Notes: a model not told the origin generated them from the letters alone. A stretch of DNA of 64,000 bases from CAZRKC01 sp964600665 (GCA_964600665.1 CAZRKC010000006.1:1-64000), one strand, 5' to 3'. Positions 52,945-63,091 are shown, numbered from the stretch's first letter. Program-made: numbers and translations.

Positions 52945-54126
52945 ATGGATTGGGATATGGAACAATCCGATACAATGGACTCAACACCAAGCCAGGCGGA
53001 TCAGCCAGAGGCACCCATGATCAAATCCAAACCTCAGCAGCATCTGGCAAACGTCTTCTTGAACGCCTTCCTGGGAATGTGCCTTGGCGGCTTGCTCTTT
53101 TTCGCCGGTTTCCAATGGTCTGGTCATATCGCTCAAAATCAGCAACCGGATCTCAACCAGCCAACGGTGGTACAGGTCCAGTACCAATACCCGGCGATTC
53201 TGAACACAGAGAACCCTGTGGTCACAGCAGTGCAACGAGTGATCCCCTCAGTTGTCGGTGTCAGCAACTACAGCATGGCCGGATTTAGAGGTCAGCAACA
53301 GTTGCGGGAAGTTGGCACCGGGACCGGTGTGATCATCAAAACAGACGGCACCATTGTCACCAACCAGCATGTGATCAACGGTGCTTCTGAAATCTGGGTC
53401 ACACTCCAAGACGGTACAACTTTGCAGGCCACACTGGTCGGCTCGGATCCATACACCGACCTGGCAATATTGAAAGTTGATGCCGGAAAAGAACTGCCCG
53501 CTGCAGAGTGGGGGGATTCAGATGCGGTACTACCGGGAGAAGCCGCTGTCGCCATTGGCAACCCCCTAGGTGCAACATTTCAGAACACCGTCACTGCTGG
53601 TATCATCAGTGCAACTCAGCGGCAAGTTCGCATCAGTGGAAGCGAGTATCGATATACCTATCTCCAAACCGATGCGGCAGTTAATTCTGGAAACAGCGGT
53701 GGGCCGCTTGTCAATCTCAACGGAGAAGTCATCGGTATCAACACAGCCAAAATCGTTGATACATCCGTGGAAGGTATCAGTTTTGCCATCCCGGCTAACA
53801 CCGCCAAAGCAGTCGTGGACAGCATTGTCGAATCAGGCAAAGTCGTTCGTGCATATATCGGTATCGCCGTCAGCGACTATGCTGAGATAACAGGAAAAAG
53901 TGCAGACCGTGGCGTGTATATTTCACGGGTGACAACCGGCAGTCCCGCAGAAACAGCCGGCTTAAGAGAAGGGGATGTGATTGTAGGCATCGAATCAACC
54001 CCGACCCATTATGCAGCCCAACTTTTCGATTGGCTTCTGCATGCCCATCCGCAAGATACGGCAACATTGCATATTTCTCGAAACAGCATTAAAATGGACG
54101 TGACGATCATACTTGGACAAGGATGA
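52945..54126 (+). CDS. htrA: HtrA-type serine protease
   Basis: 393 residues. One membrane helix (about 40-62), a trypsin-like domain with His in IVTNQHVINGA, Asp in SDPYTDLAILKV and Ser in VNSGNSGGPLVN, and one C-terminal PDZ domain (GVYISRVTTGSPAETAGL). Degrades or refolds misfolded secreted proteins. ATG 52945 follows AGGAGGTG. The two-component genes follow 24 bases later, an arrangement like the Bacillus secretion-stress system. Confidence 0.94.
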   Translation: MDWDMEQSDTMDSTPSQADQPEAPMIKSKPQQHLANVFLNAFLGMCLGGLLFFAGFQWSGHIAQNQQPDLNQPTVVQVQYQYPAILNTENPVVTAVQRVIPSVVGVSNYSMAGFRGQQQLREVGTGTGVIIKTDGTIVTNQHVINGASEIWVTLQDGTTLQATLVGSDPYTDLAILKVDAGKELPAAEWGDSDAVLPGEAAVAIGNPLGATFQNTVTAGIISATQRQVRISGSEYRYTYLQTDAAVNSGNSGGPLVNLNGEVIGINTAKIVDTSVEGISFAIPANTAKAVVDSIVESGKVVRAYIGIAVSDYAEITGKSADRGVYISRVTTGSPAETAGLREGDVIVGIESTPTHYAAQLFDWLLHAHPQDTATLHISRNSIKMDVTIILGQG

Positions 54127-54150
54127 TCCTATGGGGAGGAAGGAATTTGT

Positions 54151-54861
54151 ATGCAGTATACAGGAAATCGAATTCTAGTGGCTGACGATGATGAAAAACT
54201 CCAGGAACTGCTCCATCTATACCTTACCAAAGAAGGGTTCGATGTCATCCAGGCTAAAGATGGCGTGGAAGCCTTGGAGAAGGAATCCCGGGAGCATCCC
54301 AGTCTGATCCTGCTGGATATCATGATGCCCCGAATGGACGGGTTGGAAGTATGCCGGGAACTCCGTCGTCAACGGAACACCGTCCCCATCATTATCCTGT
54401 CTGCCAAAGGGGAAGATTACGATCGGATCTTGGGCTTGGAACTGGGGGCTGATGATTACATGACCAAACCCTTTCACCCCCGGGAAGCTGTTGCCCGAAT
54501 CAAAGCCGTTTTGCGTCGCGCCAATACAGAAACCACACTCCCTCAGATCCTCTATTATCCGGATTTGGAAATCAATATGGAAGAATATCGGGTCATGGTG
54601 GGAACGGATCCGGTGAGTTTGACATACAAAGAGATGGAACTACTATGGTATCTGGCTAGCCACCCCCTCCGGGTTTTTACCCGGGAACAGTTGCTGGAAC
54701 GCGTCTGGGGGTATGAGTATTCTGCAGATACCCGTACTGTGGATACGCATATCAAAAGACTCCGCAAAAAACTCTATCGCCAGGAGGAGGAATCCGGCTA
54801 TCCCTGGGAGATCAAGACTGTCTGGGGAGTCGGATACAAGTTTGAGGTGATGCGTACATGA
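54151..54861 (+). CDS. OmpR/PhoB-family response regulator
   Basis: 236 residues: receiver domain (VADDDEKLQELLHLYL, phosphoacceptor in LILLDIMMPRMDG, Lys in YMTKPFHPRE) and a winged-helix DNA-binding domain (LTYKEMELLWYLASHPLRVF, YSADTRTVDTHIKRLRKKL). Likely binds the tandem sites in front of htrA and the divergent gene. A strong GGGGAGGAAGG ribosome site is present; the stop overlaps the kinase start. Confidence 0.94.
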   Translation: MQYTGNRILVADDDEKLQELLHLYLTKEGFDVIQAKDGVEALEKESREHPSLILLDIMMPRMDGLEVCRELRRQRNTVPIIILSAKGEDYDRILGLELGADDYMTKPFHPREAVARIKAVLRRANTETTLPQILYYPDLEINMEEYRVMVGTDPVSLTYKEMELLWYLASHPLRVFTREQLLERVWGYEYSADTRTVDTHIKRLRKKLYRQEEESGYPWEIKTVWGVGYKFEVMRT

Positions 54862-56657
54862 AAAATAACTTGTTCCGACGATTGCTGACCATGAATCTAC
54901 TGATTATCGGGGTGACACTGCTGATCGTCGCCTTTTTATTGTCACGTTTTGCATCCGACTATATATACACACAAAAAGAAAAGGAGCTTTTGGCCAAAGG
55001 AACCGAGGTCAGTGAAATGATTATCGATTACCAGGAAGGAATCTACAATGAGTTCATGGTCCTATCGTTGATGGAAGCTCTGGATCGATTCTGGGATGCC
55101 CGAATCTGGGTCTCTGACCGGAACGGCCTCGTGCTGTTGGCATCCTTCGGGGATCGACCAGCCCGCCGGAATCCGGCCATGACCGTGACCAACCAGGAAG
55201 AACTGGAAAGCATCCTGCAAGGTGATACCGTGACCATTCGCCATTATATGCCTCATTTCAATGAAACCATGCTGACCATCGGTGTGCCTATCCGTACATC
55301 TGCACAAGGTCCTGTTCTTGGGGCCATATTCCTGCATGCGCCGGTCATCGGCATCGAAGCGGCTGCCGGGCAGATGCGGCAATATATTGCCCTTTCCGGA
55401 CTTGCCGCGGTAATTGCGGCATCGATCCTGGGGTATTTCTATTCATTGCGGCTTTCGCGGCCTTTGCATGCGATGTCTGATGTTGCGCTGCGTATGGCAA
55501 AGGGTGAATTCACGCAGCGTGTGGTGACTGACAGCGAGGATGAAATCGGTCAGTTGGGACAATCCCTGAATCTACTTTCTACCCGCTTGCAGGAAACGAT
55601 GGGGTATCTGCACCGTGAAAAAGAGAAATTTGAATCCATGGTCACCAGTATGCACGAAGGCGTTATCGGGTTGGACCATCAGGCCCACATCGTCTTCTAC
55701 AACGAGGCAGCTGCGGAATTACTGCCTTTGACGCCAGACCATCTAAGTGTGAATGTAGAGACCATCTTCCCTCAATCTCATGTTCAGGATGCGTTCCGTC
55801 ATGTCTTTACTACAGGTGAACACGCCATGGTGGTGGTCCGGGGAGAGATGAATATCCTTTCCGTCCATATTTCGCTGCTGAAAGAAGGGGAGGATGCACT
55901 CCCCGGGGCGGTTGTCTTAATCCAGGATATCAGCGAAACAGAAAAAATTGAAACCATGCGGAGAGAATTCATCGCCAATATCTCCCACGAACTGCGCACG
56001 CCTTTGACCACCATTCGCGGCTTCAGTGAATCCCTGCTGGATGGAACTGCAGAAACTGAAGCACAAAAAAACCGTTATATCAGTCTGATTGCAGAAGAGT
56101 CCCGTTATTTAGGCAATCTCATTCAGGATTTACTGGATCTGAACCGATTGGAATCCGGAAAAACCATGATGGATATGATTCCGTTTCGATTATCTGATAC
56201 ATTAACGTCCCTGACTACCCGGATGCAACCGCTCTTTGAAAAACATGCCCTCCATCTTCAATTGGAAATACCCGATGAACCGGTGGTCATGGGTGATTCA
56301 ACCAGGGTGCAGCAAGTATTGCGAAATCTTCTGGAAAATGCCGCTCGGTATGCAGAGAGTCTCATTCGCATCCGCGTCCAACGCGTCCCTGACAAAAATG
56401 AGATTCGCATTACGATATCCGACGATGGCCCGGGCATTCCGGTCGAAGAACTGCCCTATGTATTTCAACGTTTCTATCGAGTGGAGAAATCTCGCACTCG
56501 CGGTCAGGGAGGCACGGGATTGGGGTTGGCCATTGCCCGACAGATCGTGGAAGCCCATGACGGAACCATCACCGCAGGTCTGTCTAAAGACGGTGGTGCG
56601 GAATTTGTTTTCACATTACCCATTGCAATCGTCCCAGAGGGTGAAACTATCGCATGA
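54858..56657 (+). CDS. Sensor histidine kinase
   Basis: 599 residues. Two membrane helices (about 11-30 and 175-195) frame an extracellular sensor domain of about 145 residues; a HAMP domain (RLSRPLHAMSDVALRMAKGE), a PAS domain (about 258-360), the phosphoacceptor His in NISHELRTPLTTIRGF, and an ATPase domain (NLLENAARYA, DDGPGIPVEELPYVFQRFYR, GGTGLGLAIAR) follow. Signals to the response regulator with which it overlaps by 4 bases. The stimulus is probably envelope or secretion stress, judged by the htrA neighbour. Confidence 0.94.
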   Translation: MKNNLFRRLLTMNLLIIGVTLLIVAFLLSRFASDYIYTQKEKELLAKGTEVSEMIIDYQEGIYNEFMVLSLMEALDRFWDARIWVSDRNGLVLLASFGDRPARRNPAMTVTNQEELESILQGDTVTIRHYMPHFNETMLTIGVPIRTSAQGPVLGAIFLHAPVIGIEAAAGQMRQYIALSGLAAVIAASILGYFYSLRLSRPLHAMSDVALRMAKGEFTQRVVTDSEDEIGQLGQSLNLLSTRLQETMGYLHREKEKFESMVTSMHEGVIGLDHQAHIVFYNEAAAELLPLTPDHLSVNVETIFPQSHVQDAFRHVFTTGEHAMVVVRGEMNILSVHISLLKEGEDALPGAVVLIQDISETEKIETMRREFIANISHELRTPLTTIRGFSESLLDGTAETEAQKNRYISLIAEESRYLGNLIQDLLDLNRLESGKTMMDMIPFRLSDTLTSLTTRMQPLFEKHALHLQLEIPDEPVVMGDSTRVQQVLRNLLENAARYAESLIRIRVQRVPDKNEIRITISDDGPGIPVEELPYVFQRFYRVEKSRTRGQGGTGLGLAIARQIVEAHDGTITAGLSKDGGAEFVFTLPIAIVPEGETIA

Positions 56658-56926
56658 TCAAACAGTTACCGCTATCCATACATTGAAACAATTGGATCAT
56701 CAGGTTCATGAGTGGGTTTTTCAAGGACGATCCTTCATGCTCATCGCGTCCACAGCACTCTATCTCCTCATTGACCACCCAATCGGATGTGAGTTCACTC
56801 CATTTCCTGCGTCATATTGATCAGTCATTAACTAAGGGTCATCAAGATGCCAGTATGAAAAAACCTCAGCTAGACAATACTGAAAACGTATGCTCCTTCA
56901 GATAGAGCGATCCCTGCATCATGAAA
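56658..56926. other. Intergenic region after the kinase
   Basis: No frame with a ribosome site and no known motif seen. Confidence 0.4.
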
Positions 56927-56952
56927 AGACACCCAACTTTTTTGGGTGTCTT
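56927..56952 (+). terminator. Terminator between convergent genes
   Basis: AGACACCC and GGGTGTCT around an AACTTTTTT loop. It can serve both the kinase operon and the surface gene at 57011. Confidence 0.7.
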
Positions 56953-57010
56953 CTCTGTTATCAACCACTGCCGGGTCAGTATCTAACCCGCAGTATCCAA
57001 ACCCATGATC

Positions 57011-58444
57011 CTAACTTCGTTTTTTTGCGATCAACATGCTGATTGCCATACCTAGCCCCGACAGGATGTATCCAAAGGATGCATCCATCCCGGTATCCGG
57101 TATCTCAGCGGATTCAACGGTCACCTGGCAGGTCGCCTGATATTGTCCGTCTTCAGATGTGGCGGTAATGGTGCAGACCCCTTCCCCTATCGGGTGGATC
57201 GCAGCCGGACTATTGACCACCACGCGTGCCACACTCTCATCTGAAGATGTCCAGATCACACCCTGGTTGGTGGCATTGGCTGGATTGAAAATTGCATTGA
57301 TCGTGACAGGATTGTCTCCCACAGTCAATGCCAGCGTCGTCATGTCAAGTGTCAGCCCGGCAACCGGAATCGGCGCTGCTGTGACCGTTACTTCACAAGT
57401 ACCCAGTACACCGTCGTAAGTGGGGCTGTATGCCGTGATCGTCACAGTTCCCAATCCCATCGCTTTGACAACTCCATTATCCACAATTGCAATCGTCTCA
57501 TCAGAACTCGTCCAGCTGATGGTCGAGTCGTCCGGACTATCCGGTACAGGACTTGCGATTAAAGTTAGATCGTCTCCCGGATATACCATAGAGGCAGTGT
57601 TGGGTGTGACGATAATGTCGGTCATCGGCACCGGTACTTCATTGACTGTCACTTCACAGTAATCCCAAAGACTCGTATCCTGTGTCGTTGCTCGTATCTG
57701 GGCAGATCCAGGTCCAACAGCGGTCACAAGTCCATTACTGTCAACTGTTGCCACACTCTCGTTGTTACTGGTCCAAATTGCATCGGGATAATCGGCATCC
57801 ACTGGGTTGATAGTTGCCGCCAATTGAGCCGTATCACCTACATCCAGAGTTACCGTTTCCGGATCCACGGCCACACTGGTGGTTGGTGTGATCATCCCCG
57901 TCGCAACCATTACATCGTCAATGTAATATCCTGCAGTCACAATACTGAAATCGGATGTAAGCCGCCATCTGAATTGTACATTGTGACCGATTGCACTTGA
58001 AATATCGTACTGCTGCAAAGTCCATTCATCGCGACCACCGTCATTGACATGCCACAATTCGACCCATTCACCTTCATCGATCCGATAATGTGCATAGACA
58101 TGGTCATACCCGTATTCAAGAATATAGTTTTGTCTCCAGTAAACATAAACCGGCGGAGACGACACAGGGACAGAACTCAAGTCGATAACAGGTGAATAAA
58201 GATTCGCATCTGCCCAGTTTGGGTAATTCCCATAAATATTTGTTCCCCACAGATTCGAACCGGAATAAGCATTCGTCCAAGATGTCGGTGTCCCCCAATT
58301 CCAAACACTATTGGTCGTGTACCCACCATTATTGGACTCGAAATCTGTGAAATGATACACCTGAATGTCAGGTGCAGCTGTAACCGGAATACAGACCATG
58401 ACTAAAATCATTGCCATGAATAGAGCTAAATACTGGCGCTTCAT
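57011..58444 (-). CDS. Secreted Ig-like (BIG2) surface protein with IPDTG signal
   Basis: 477 residues. Signal peptide (about 1-23), a MAM or immune-inhibitor-A-like beta domain (about 28-185, YHFTDFESNNGGY ... GYYIDDVMVATG), then three BIG2 domains (about 190-268, 272-355, 360-445), each with an IxWTSSDESVA-type core. C-terminus: EIPDTG, hydrophobic segment, AKKRS. Likely anchored to the wall by the same sortase as the protein at 16678-18333. Good ribosome site GAAGGAGG. Confidence 0.82.
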   Translation of the reverse strand: MKRQYLALFMAMILVMVCIPVTAAPDIQVYHFTDFESNNGGYTTNSVWNWGTPTSWTNAYSGSNLWGTNIYGNYPNWADANLYSPVIDLSSVPVSSPPVYVYWRQNYILEYGYDHVYAHYRIDEGEWVELWHVNDGGRDEWTLQQYDISSAIGHNVQFRWRLTSDFSIVTAGYYIDDVMVATGMITPTTSVAVDPETVTLDVGDTAQLAATINPVDADYPDAIWTSNNESVATVDSNGLVTAVGPGSAQIRATTQDTSLWDYCEVTVNEVPVPMTDIIVTPNTASMVYPGDDLTLIASPVPDSPDDSTISWTSSDETIAIVDNGVVKAMGLGTVTITAYSPTYDGVLGTCEVTVTAAPIPVAGLTLDMTTLALTVGDNPVTINAIFNPANATNQGVIWTSSDESVARVVVNSPAAIHPIGEGVCTITATSEDGQYQATCQVTVESAEIPDTGMDASFGYILSGLGMAISMLIAKKRS

Positions 58445-58805
58445 ATTATTCCTCCTTCGAAATTGTTAAAACATTCTTTGTATTTTCTTCAGCCGCGTTT
58501 AATATCCTCTACCAAAATACCATAAGACAACAAATTTTATGTCGCAACTTTGATTACCCACTGCTGCAGTACAGACCCCTGATGACAAATTTTCCATTTC
58601 ACCTAAACATTTAATTCTGATCCACAATGACGACAGACCTTGCGTCTATTCAAGTTTCATTTACGATAATCATGTTATCTCGCTCCCTGATTGGCGATCA
58701 TTAATGCAGACTGTATGTGTCGACTGACAAACCATTCACCTCGCCGTTTCATTCACATCCTGCATACCAAAACCAGTTCGACGATCCCCTCCAAAAAACG
58801 CATAC
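58445..58805. other. Intergenic region, AT-rich, no gene seen
   Basis: About 360 bases between the BIG2 gene start and the namZ terminator. No frame with a ribosome site; promoter elements are not clear enough to call. Confidence 0.4.
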
Positions 58806-58829
58806 AAAAACAGCCCTGATGGGCTGTTT
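58806..58829 (-). terminator. Terminator after namZ
   Basis: AAACAGCCC, ATCA, GGGCTGTTT with a T run on the minus strand. Confidence 0.85.
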
Positions 58830-58842
58830 CATCACGGCGATG

Positions 58843-60096
58843 CTATTGCAGAATCAAGGGAATCTTGCGGGGTGTCAAATCATAAATCAAATAAGCTATC
58901 CGCTCTTGTTTAAATCGGTCCAAATCCGGCTGATAGCGGGAAATGATCTCCCCGGGTTCTAAGTTCATCTCCAGATACTGTCCGATTTTATCTGTTCCCA
59001 TGACTTTGTCAAACATAACAATGGTCGTTGAGGTGCTCTTGGGGATCACAAAATCACTTTTCAACTGCTTGGCAATGGCCAGTGCGTACATCCCTGCCCG
59101 GGCTGGGTTGAAGGTGTGATAATCGGTGATCTCCAAACGGACTCCCCCCCATGAACCCCGGGTGTCCGGATGATAGGTAATGCCTTTCAATCCCGCTGCG
59201 TTGAGGCGATCTGCAAACTCCTGACTATTGATCCCCGTTCCCCCGATCCAGGTGAATTTATCCTGCTGTCCCACCCGTGTCCCCTCACCTAGCCCCGTTG
59301 CCATGTAGCCAAATGCGGATTGAAGATTCGGTATATTCGGTGATGTTTGCTTAAAGGGAAGTCCAGTATCTTGAAAGATCATATCCCGGGTATATCCTTC
59401 CATAGGGATCACGATCAAGGATGCCCCGATCTTACGATTGAAAAAACGAGCCAATTCCCCCGCCGTCATTCCGTGGGCCATGGGCAGATTGTCGACGCCA
59501 ACAAAAGTGATAAAACGATCTTCCAGGACCGCACCTTCCACAATCAGCCCACCCAACGGGTTGGGGCGGTCGAGAATGATAATGGGAATATCGTCACGCT
59601 GGGCCGCCACCATGCAGTAGTTCATGGTGGACATATAGGTGTATGTACGTGCGCCAATATCTTGAATATCAAATACCAGGATATCCACCTTATCCAGCAT
59701 CGCTGTAGTTGGTTTTCGGGTTGCACCGTAAAGACTATACACCGGAATACCATATTCAGGATGGGTGTATGACTCCACATACGCACCCGCAGATGCGGTT
59801 CCATCGAGTCCATGTTCTGGCGCATACAACGCAGTCAGGTTGATATCAGGATGTTGGTAAAAAATCGGGATGAGGCTTTCTCCAGTTTTTGTAACACCCG
59901 TTTGATTGGTCACTAAACCCACTCGTTTACCGGCAACCAAGTGAAGATACTGATCTAAGAAAACTTCACTGCCCAAACGAAAAGTTACAATGGGGTCAGG
60001 GTCTGGCGGGTTGACAGGACTGCACCCGGTTACCATTAAAATCATTGCCAGCATCGCCACATAACAGGTTTTTATGGATGGTTTCACCTTCAACAC
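58843..60096 (-). CDS. NamZ-type (DUF1343) lipoprotein, exo-N-acetylmuramidase
   Basis: 417 residues. Lipoprotein signal ending in VTGC (about residue 25). The DUF1343 core shows GLVTNQTGVTKTGESL, LYAPEHGLDG, VFDIQDIGARTYTYMSTM, ILDRPNPLGG, MTAGELARFF and ITDYHTFNPARAG. Characterised NamZ releases terminal N-acetylmuramic acid from wall fragments, for recycling. GTG 60096 and TTG 60093 are both possible starts. Confidence 0.9.
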   Translation of the reverse strand: MLKVKPSIKTCYVAMLAMILMVTGCSPVNPPDPDPIVTFRLGSEVFLDQYLHLVAGKRVGLVTNQTGVTKTGESLIPIFYQHPDINLTALYAPEHGLDGTASAGAYVESYTHPEYGIPVYSLYGATRKPTTAMLDKVDILVFDIQDIGARTYTYMSTMNYCMVAAQRDDIPIIILDRPNPLGGLIVEGAVLEDRFITFVGVDNLPMAHGMTAGELARFFNRKIGASLIVIPMEGYTRDMIFQDTGLPFKQTSPNIPNLQSAFGYMATGLGEGTRVGQQDKFTWIGGTGINSQEFADRLNAAGLKGITYHPDTRGSWGGVRLEITDYHTFNPARAGMYALAIAKQLKSDFVIPKSTSTTIVMFDKVMGTDKIGQYLEMNLEPGEIISRYQPDLDRFKQERIAYLIYDLTPRKIPLILQ

Positions 60097-60126
60097 CGTC
60101 CTTCCTGTATTGATTGAGTACCCGTT

Positions 60127-60777
60127 TCAATTTCTCTTCGCTTCGACTTGTTGTTGGATCCACTCCGCCAATTCCTGAATTCCCGTCAGATCCCCTTTGC
60201 CGATTCGAAAGATGTGGATATCGGGTTGAATACCCTGAATTTCTGACTCCACTTTCTCTATATCATAGTCCTGATAGTCCATCAGGTCCACTTTGTTCAT
60301 CACGACTGCGCGAGAGTTCCGGAACATACCCGGATATTTCAATGGCTTGTCCTCTCCCTCCGGAATGGAGAGGACGGTGAGTTTAAAGTCTTCGCCCAGA
60401 TCATATTCAGCCGGGCAGACCAAGTTTCCGATATTCTCGATAAAAAGAATATCCGGCAATTCCACAAGGTCGGCCATGACGCCGGCAATCATCTTAGCAT
60501 CCAGGTGACAGCCCCCCATGGTATTAATCTGAATGGCCGGTACTTGAAGTTTGATAATCCGTTCTGCATCCCGACTGGTCTGAACATCCCCTTCAATCAC
60601 GGCCACTGTATACTGCTTTTTCAGTACCGGAATCAATTTCTCCAGCACCGACGTTTTTCCGGCACCAGGAGAACCGGTCATATTCACCACCAAGGTGCGT
60701 TTGCCAAAATGGGTTTTGAGCATCTGCGCCTGGGTGCGGTTATTCTCCAACACATGCGTCTTCATCTCAACTTTCAC
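60127..60777 (-). CDS. hypB: Nickel-insertion GTPase HypB
   Basis: 216 residues. P-loop GSPGAGKTSVLEK, GDVQTSRDAERI, metal-site GGCHLDAKM and IENIGNLVCPAEYDLGE, NKVDL. The His-rich N-terminal metal store of some HypB is missing. Delivers Ni to [NiFe] hydrogenase (or urease) precursors together with HypA. No hypA or hydrogenase gene is adjacent. GTG 60777 follows GAGGAG. Confidence 0.93.
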   Translation of the reverse strand: MKVEMKTHVLENNRTQAQMLKTHFGKRTLVVNMTGSPGAGKTSVLEKLIPVLKKQYTVAVIEGDVQTSRDAERIIKLQVPAIQINTMGGCHLDAKMIAGVMADLVELPDILFIENIGNLVCPAEYDLGEDFKLTVLSIPEGEDKPLKYPGMFRNSRAVVMNKVDLMDYQDYDIEKVESEIQGIQPDIHIFRIGKGDLTGIQELAEWIQQQVEAKRN

Positions 60778-60826
60778 GATACCAGCTCCTCGTCAGATAA
60801 TGATGCCGACCAACGGCATTAACTTG

Positions 60827-60855
60827 ATAGTAGCACGCACAATTCTGAGTGTCAA
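60827..60855 (-). promoter_or_regulatory. Promoter of hypB
   Basis: Minus strand TTGACA (60855-60850), 17 bases, TACTAT (60832-60827), about 50 bases before the start codon. A terminator lies immediately upstream, so hypB is its own unit. Confidence 0.78.
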
Positions 60856-60856
60856 G

Positions 60857-60884
60857 AAAACCGCCCCGGTACACCGGGGCGGTC
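60857..60884 (-). terminator. Terminator after the metal ATPase
   Basis: ACCGCCCCGG, loop, CCGGGGCGGT and TTTTC on the minus strand. Confidence 0.85.
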
Positions 60885-60889
60885 AAGGC

Positions 60890-63067
60890 TTAGGTTCGAT
60901 ATCGCATCAGGCGCATGCCGTTGATAATCACGACCAATGCCGCACCCGTATCAGCAAATACAGCCATCCACAAATTTGCCATCCCGAGAAATGTGAGTAG
61001 CAAGAAGACGCCTTTCACACCAACTGAGAAAACGATGTTCTGTTTGATGATGGCAACGGTTTGACGGCTTAGACTCACCCCGTACTCCAATTTCTCCAGA
61101 TCGTCCCCCATCAGTGCGATATCGGCTGTTTCAAGGGCAGCATCTGTCCCCGCAGCTCCCATGGCAATTCCCACAGTTGCTAAAGCGAGCGCGGGTGCAT
61201 CATTGACTCCATCGCCAACCATCGCAACTTGTCCGTGACGCTGTAGCAAATCCTGCATGGCAGCTACTTTATCCTCTGGCATCAATTCTGCACGGACCTC
61301 ATCAACTCCCACGTTTTCCGCCACAGCACGGGCCGCCTGCATATGGTCTCCGGTCAACATCACCGTATGTGTAACACCCGCCTTTCGGAGTCTTTCGATA
61401 GCCCGGGCAGCCTGGGGTCGGATCTGGTCCATCACAGCAATCAATCCCAATACCCGATTGTCTGCATATAGGGCAACCACCGTGCGCCCTTGCTGGTGGA
61501 ATTCTTCCATGGCGAGGGTGAGCTCTGGGGGTACGCCGCCTGAGAAATCAGTTAATACCCGGGGTCCCGATACGCCGTAGTGAACACCTTTTACATTCCC
61601 CTCGACTCCCATACCGGGTCGTGACATGAATTCTGTGACCTCTTGCAGTTGCAGATGGTGCTCCTCTGCCGACTGCAGGATGGCTGCACCAATGGGGTGC
61701 TCTGAATAACGCTCCAAAGACGCCGCCAATACCAGGACATCCGATGTTGTATAACCGGGTGCCGGAATCACCGATTCCACCACGGGTCGCCCTTCTGTCA
61801 AAGTTCCCGTCTTATCAAAGGCCATGGTCGTGATAGATCCCAGTGCTTCCAAAAAAGCGCCTCCCTTAATCAGCACACCGCTGCGAGAAGCACTCCCAAT
61901 CGCAGACACGATTGAGACCGGCGTGGAGATCACTAAGGCACACGGGCAGGAAATGACCAGCAAAACCAGCGCTTTGTAAAACCAGGGGTCAAAAGGCTGA
62001 TTTAGTAGAACCACCGGAATCAATACCACCAATGCCGCTGCTGCGATTACCAACGGCGTATAATATCGGGCAAATACATCGACAAGCTGCTGGGACGGGG
62101 CTTTTTGTGCTTGCGCTTCCTCCACCATATGCATGATTCGGCCAATGGTGTTGTCCTTGGAAAGGCGGGTAACGTAAACCTCCAGAGCACCTGCCCCATT
62201 CACTGTACCGGCAAATACCTCTTCTCCCAAGGTTCTTTCCACCGGCATGGGCTCACCTGTCACTGAAGACTGATCGATGGTGCTCAAACCCCTTGTGATG
62301 GTGCCATCCATCGGAATCCGTTCCCCTGGCTTAATCAGAATATGATCTCCCACTGCCAGGTCTTCAACGGCCAGCATGAATTCGACTCCATCCCGTATCA
62401 CCAGCGCTTCCGGTGGAGCCAGTTCCATCAGTGCACGGACTGAACGCCGGGTTCGATCCATACTGAAAGCTTGTAAGGTATTGCCCAAAGAAAACAGAAA
62501 TACCACGACAGCCGCTTCATGCCATTCCCCAATGGCCGCAGCTCCTACTGCAGCAATGGTCATTAGAAAATTCATATCCGGTGCAAGTGCTTTCAATGAA
62601 AAAATCCCGATTCGCACCACATGGTATCCACCAATGATCATGCTGATCACATACATGGGAATGATCCACGCATCGGCAACACCAGCGTTGTTCAATATGA
62701 ACGCCAAAGTGAGAATCAACCCGGCAACTGCCGTCATTCGGGTCTTTGGCTCACTCCAAACTGACGGGGCATCAATTTTCCGATCCCCTTCACGAACAAC
62801 CTGCCCCCGATATCCGGATGCCTGCACTACCTGCAAAACAGCCGAAACCGGTGCTTCATGGACCACGGTCATGATCCCTGCTCCAAAATTCATCTGCACA
62901 GACTCCACACCGGTTGTCTGAGCAACGCGTTTTTCTAGCTTGGCTGCGCAGTTGGCACAGTCAAGCCCACTGATGCGAATGCGAGTCGTTCTGCGTGTCT
63001 CATCCCCAACTGATTGATGACTCCCATCGATGTTGCCAACGCTGATCGTGGCGATGGATTGTTCCAT
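60890..63067 (-). CDS. Heavy-metal P-type ATPase (CadA/ZntA-like)
   Basis: 725 residues. N-terminal HMA domain with GLDCANC, eight membrane helices, CPC in the sixth (VISCPCALVISTP), phosphorylated Asp in AFDKTGTLTEG, the HP motif SEHPIGA and the hinge MVGDGVNDAPALA. CPC and the single GLDCANC domain point to Zn/Cd/Pb export. It forms an operon with the ArsR gene 24 bases upstream. Confidence 0.94.
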   Translation of the reverse strand: MEQSIATISVGNIDGSHQSVGDETRRTTRIRISGLDCANCAAKLEKRVAQTTGVESVQMNFGAGIMTVVHEAPVSAVLQVVQASGYRGQVVREGDRKIDAPSVWSEPKTRMTAVAGLILTLAFILNNAGVADAWIIPMYVISMIIGGYHVVRIGIFSLKALAPDMNFLMTIAAVGAAAIGEWHEAAVVVFLFSLGNTLQAFSMDRTRRSVRALMELAPPEALVIRDGVEFMLAVEDLAVGDHILIKPGERIPMDGTITRGLSTIDQSSVTGEPMPVERTLGEEVFAGTVNGAGALEVYVTRLSKDNTIGRIMHMVEEAQAQKAPSQQLVDVFARYYTPLVIAAAALVVLIPVVLLNQPFDPWFYKALVLLVISCPCALVISTPVSIVSAIGSASRSGVLIKGGAFLEALGSITTMAFDKTGTLTEGRPVVESVIPAPGYTTSDVLVLAASLERYSEHPIGAAILQSAEEHHLQLQEVTEFMSRPGMGVEGNVKGVHYGVSGPRVLTDFSGGVPPELTLAMEEFHQQGRTVVALYADNRVLGLIAVMDQIRPQAARAIERLRKAGVTHTVMLTGDHMQAARAVAENVGVDEVRAELMPEDKVAAMQDLLQRHGQVAMVGDGVNDAPALALATVGIAMGAAGTDAALETADIALMGDDLEKLEYGVSLSRQTVAIIKQNIVFSVGVKGVFLLLTFLGMANLWMAVFADTGAALVVIINGMRLMRYRT

Positions 63068-63091
63068 TCCATAAACCCTCCTGTAATCTCT

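Noticed and set aside
56236..56820. 194-codon plus-strand frame within and after the kinase gene
   Set aside because: Shadow of the kinase ATPase domain in another frame, with no ribosome site or motif.
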